Shown one piece after another: positions 34,670-34,735 of a stretch of 34,735 nucleotides of DNA (the stretch's first letter is position 1; each line of letters begins with the position of its first letter). Origin of the DNA: Thiotrichales bacterium (GTDB lineage Bacteria > Pseudomonadota > Gammaproteobacteria > Thiomicrospirales > Thiomicrospiraceae); the NCBI GenBank assembly GCA_022759035.1, contig JAEMQD010000082.1, positions 1 to 34,735 on the forward strand. The letters run 5' to 3'. Below the pieces are notes generated by a model. That model saw only the letters and a program-made list of their open reading frames with translations, had not been told where the DNA came from and searched no databases. The position numbers were made by a program, and so were the translations under genes.

Positions 34670-34735
34670 TCGAAACTACTACCCTAAGGTAAGGGCGTTA
34701 AAACTCACTCCATTCTTCGCTATTGCTCTTTTTTG

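Noticed and set aside
34674-34700. CTAAGGTA-containing segment resembling a homing endonuclease site
   Set aside because: Only a short word is shared with rRNA-type I-CeuI sites; no rRNA context or endonuclease is present.
1-34735. CRISPR array, tRNA or rRNA genes
   Set aside because: No regularly spaced direct repeats and no cloverleaf or rRNA-like sequence noticed on reading.

Overview
The window looks like a chromosomal segment of a motile, Gram-negative betaproteobacterium of moderate GC (mid-40s % by eye, not computed). The lineage call rests on three things: a DUF3683-type FAD oxidoreductase fused to Fe-S and CCG domains (30736-34608), a decarboxylase whose N-terminus resembles the Burkholderiales Arg/Lys/Orn decarboxylases (3979-6249), and overall gene content. 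There are no rRNA or tRNA genes, no CRISPR arrays, no prophage and no full-length insertion sequence. One short MITE-like element is present.

Layout. (1) 30-6249: an EF-hand protein, an Lrp/AsnC regulator divergent from a 2-isopropylmalate synthase, a periplasmic DUF302-like protein and a PLP basic-amino-acid decarboxylase. (2) 6385-15909: a TetR regulator with an exact palindromic operator, followed by a tripartite RND efflux pump (adaptor lipoprotein, HAE-1 pump, OprM-like outer-membrane lipoprotein). The same strand continues almost without gaps into a PsiE-like membrane protein, a lone ABC ATPase, an unrecognised 102-aa protein, an EamA/DMT permease and an AlkD-like DNA glycosylase. (3) 16142-16840: a tiny Tyr/Pro/His-rich lipoprotein and a small conserved protein. 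(4) 16930-24046: class Ia ribonucleotide reductase, with nrdB and nrdA separated by three other genes. These are cheV on the opposite strand, and a Csd6-like L,D-transpeptidase-fold enzyme overlapped by a membrane-anchored partner with what looks like the same C-terminal NTF2-like domain. (5) 24287-28861: a four-gene surface-glycan cassette (flippase, GT2, GT4, GT4) joined by 4-nt start/stop overlaps and followed by dusB. (6) 29938-34608: an HPP-family membrane protein and the giant oxidoreductase.

Most genes are recognisable housekeeping or accessory functions. The observations most worth a second look are: a 149-bp MITE-like element (17-bp imperfect terminal inverted repeats, TCTA on both sides) just upstream of cheV; the paired Csd6-like enzyme and membrane partner inside a split nrd locus; the nine-gene efflux run with unrelated passengers; and palindromic candidate operators for TetR, Lrp and NrdR. 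I did not find a convincing wholly new defence or mobile system. The best candidate for something under-described is the Csd6-like enzyme/partner pair.
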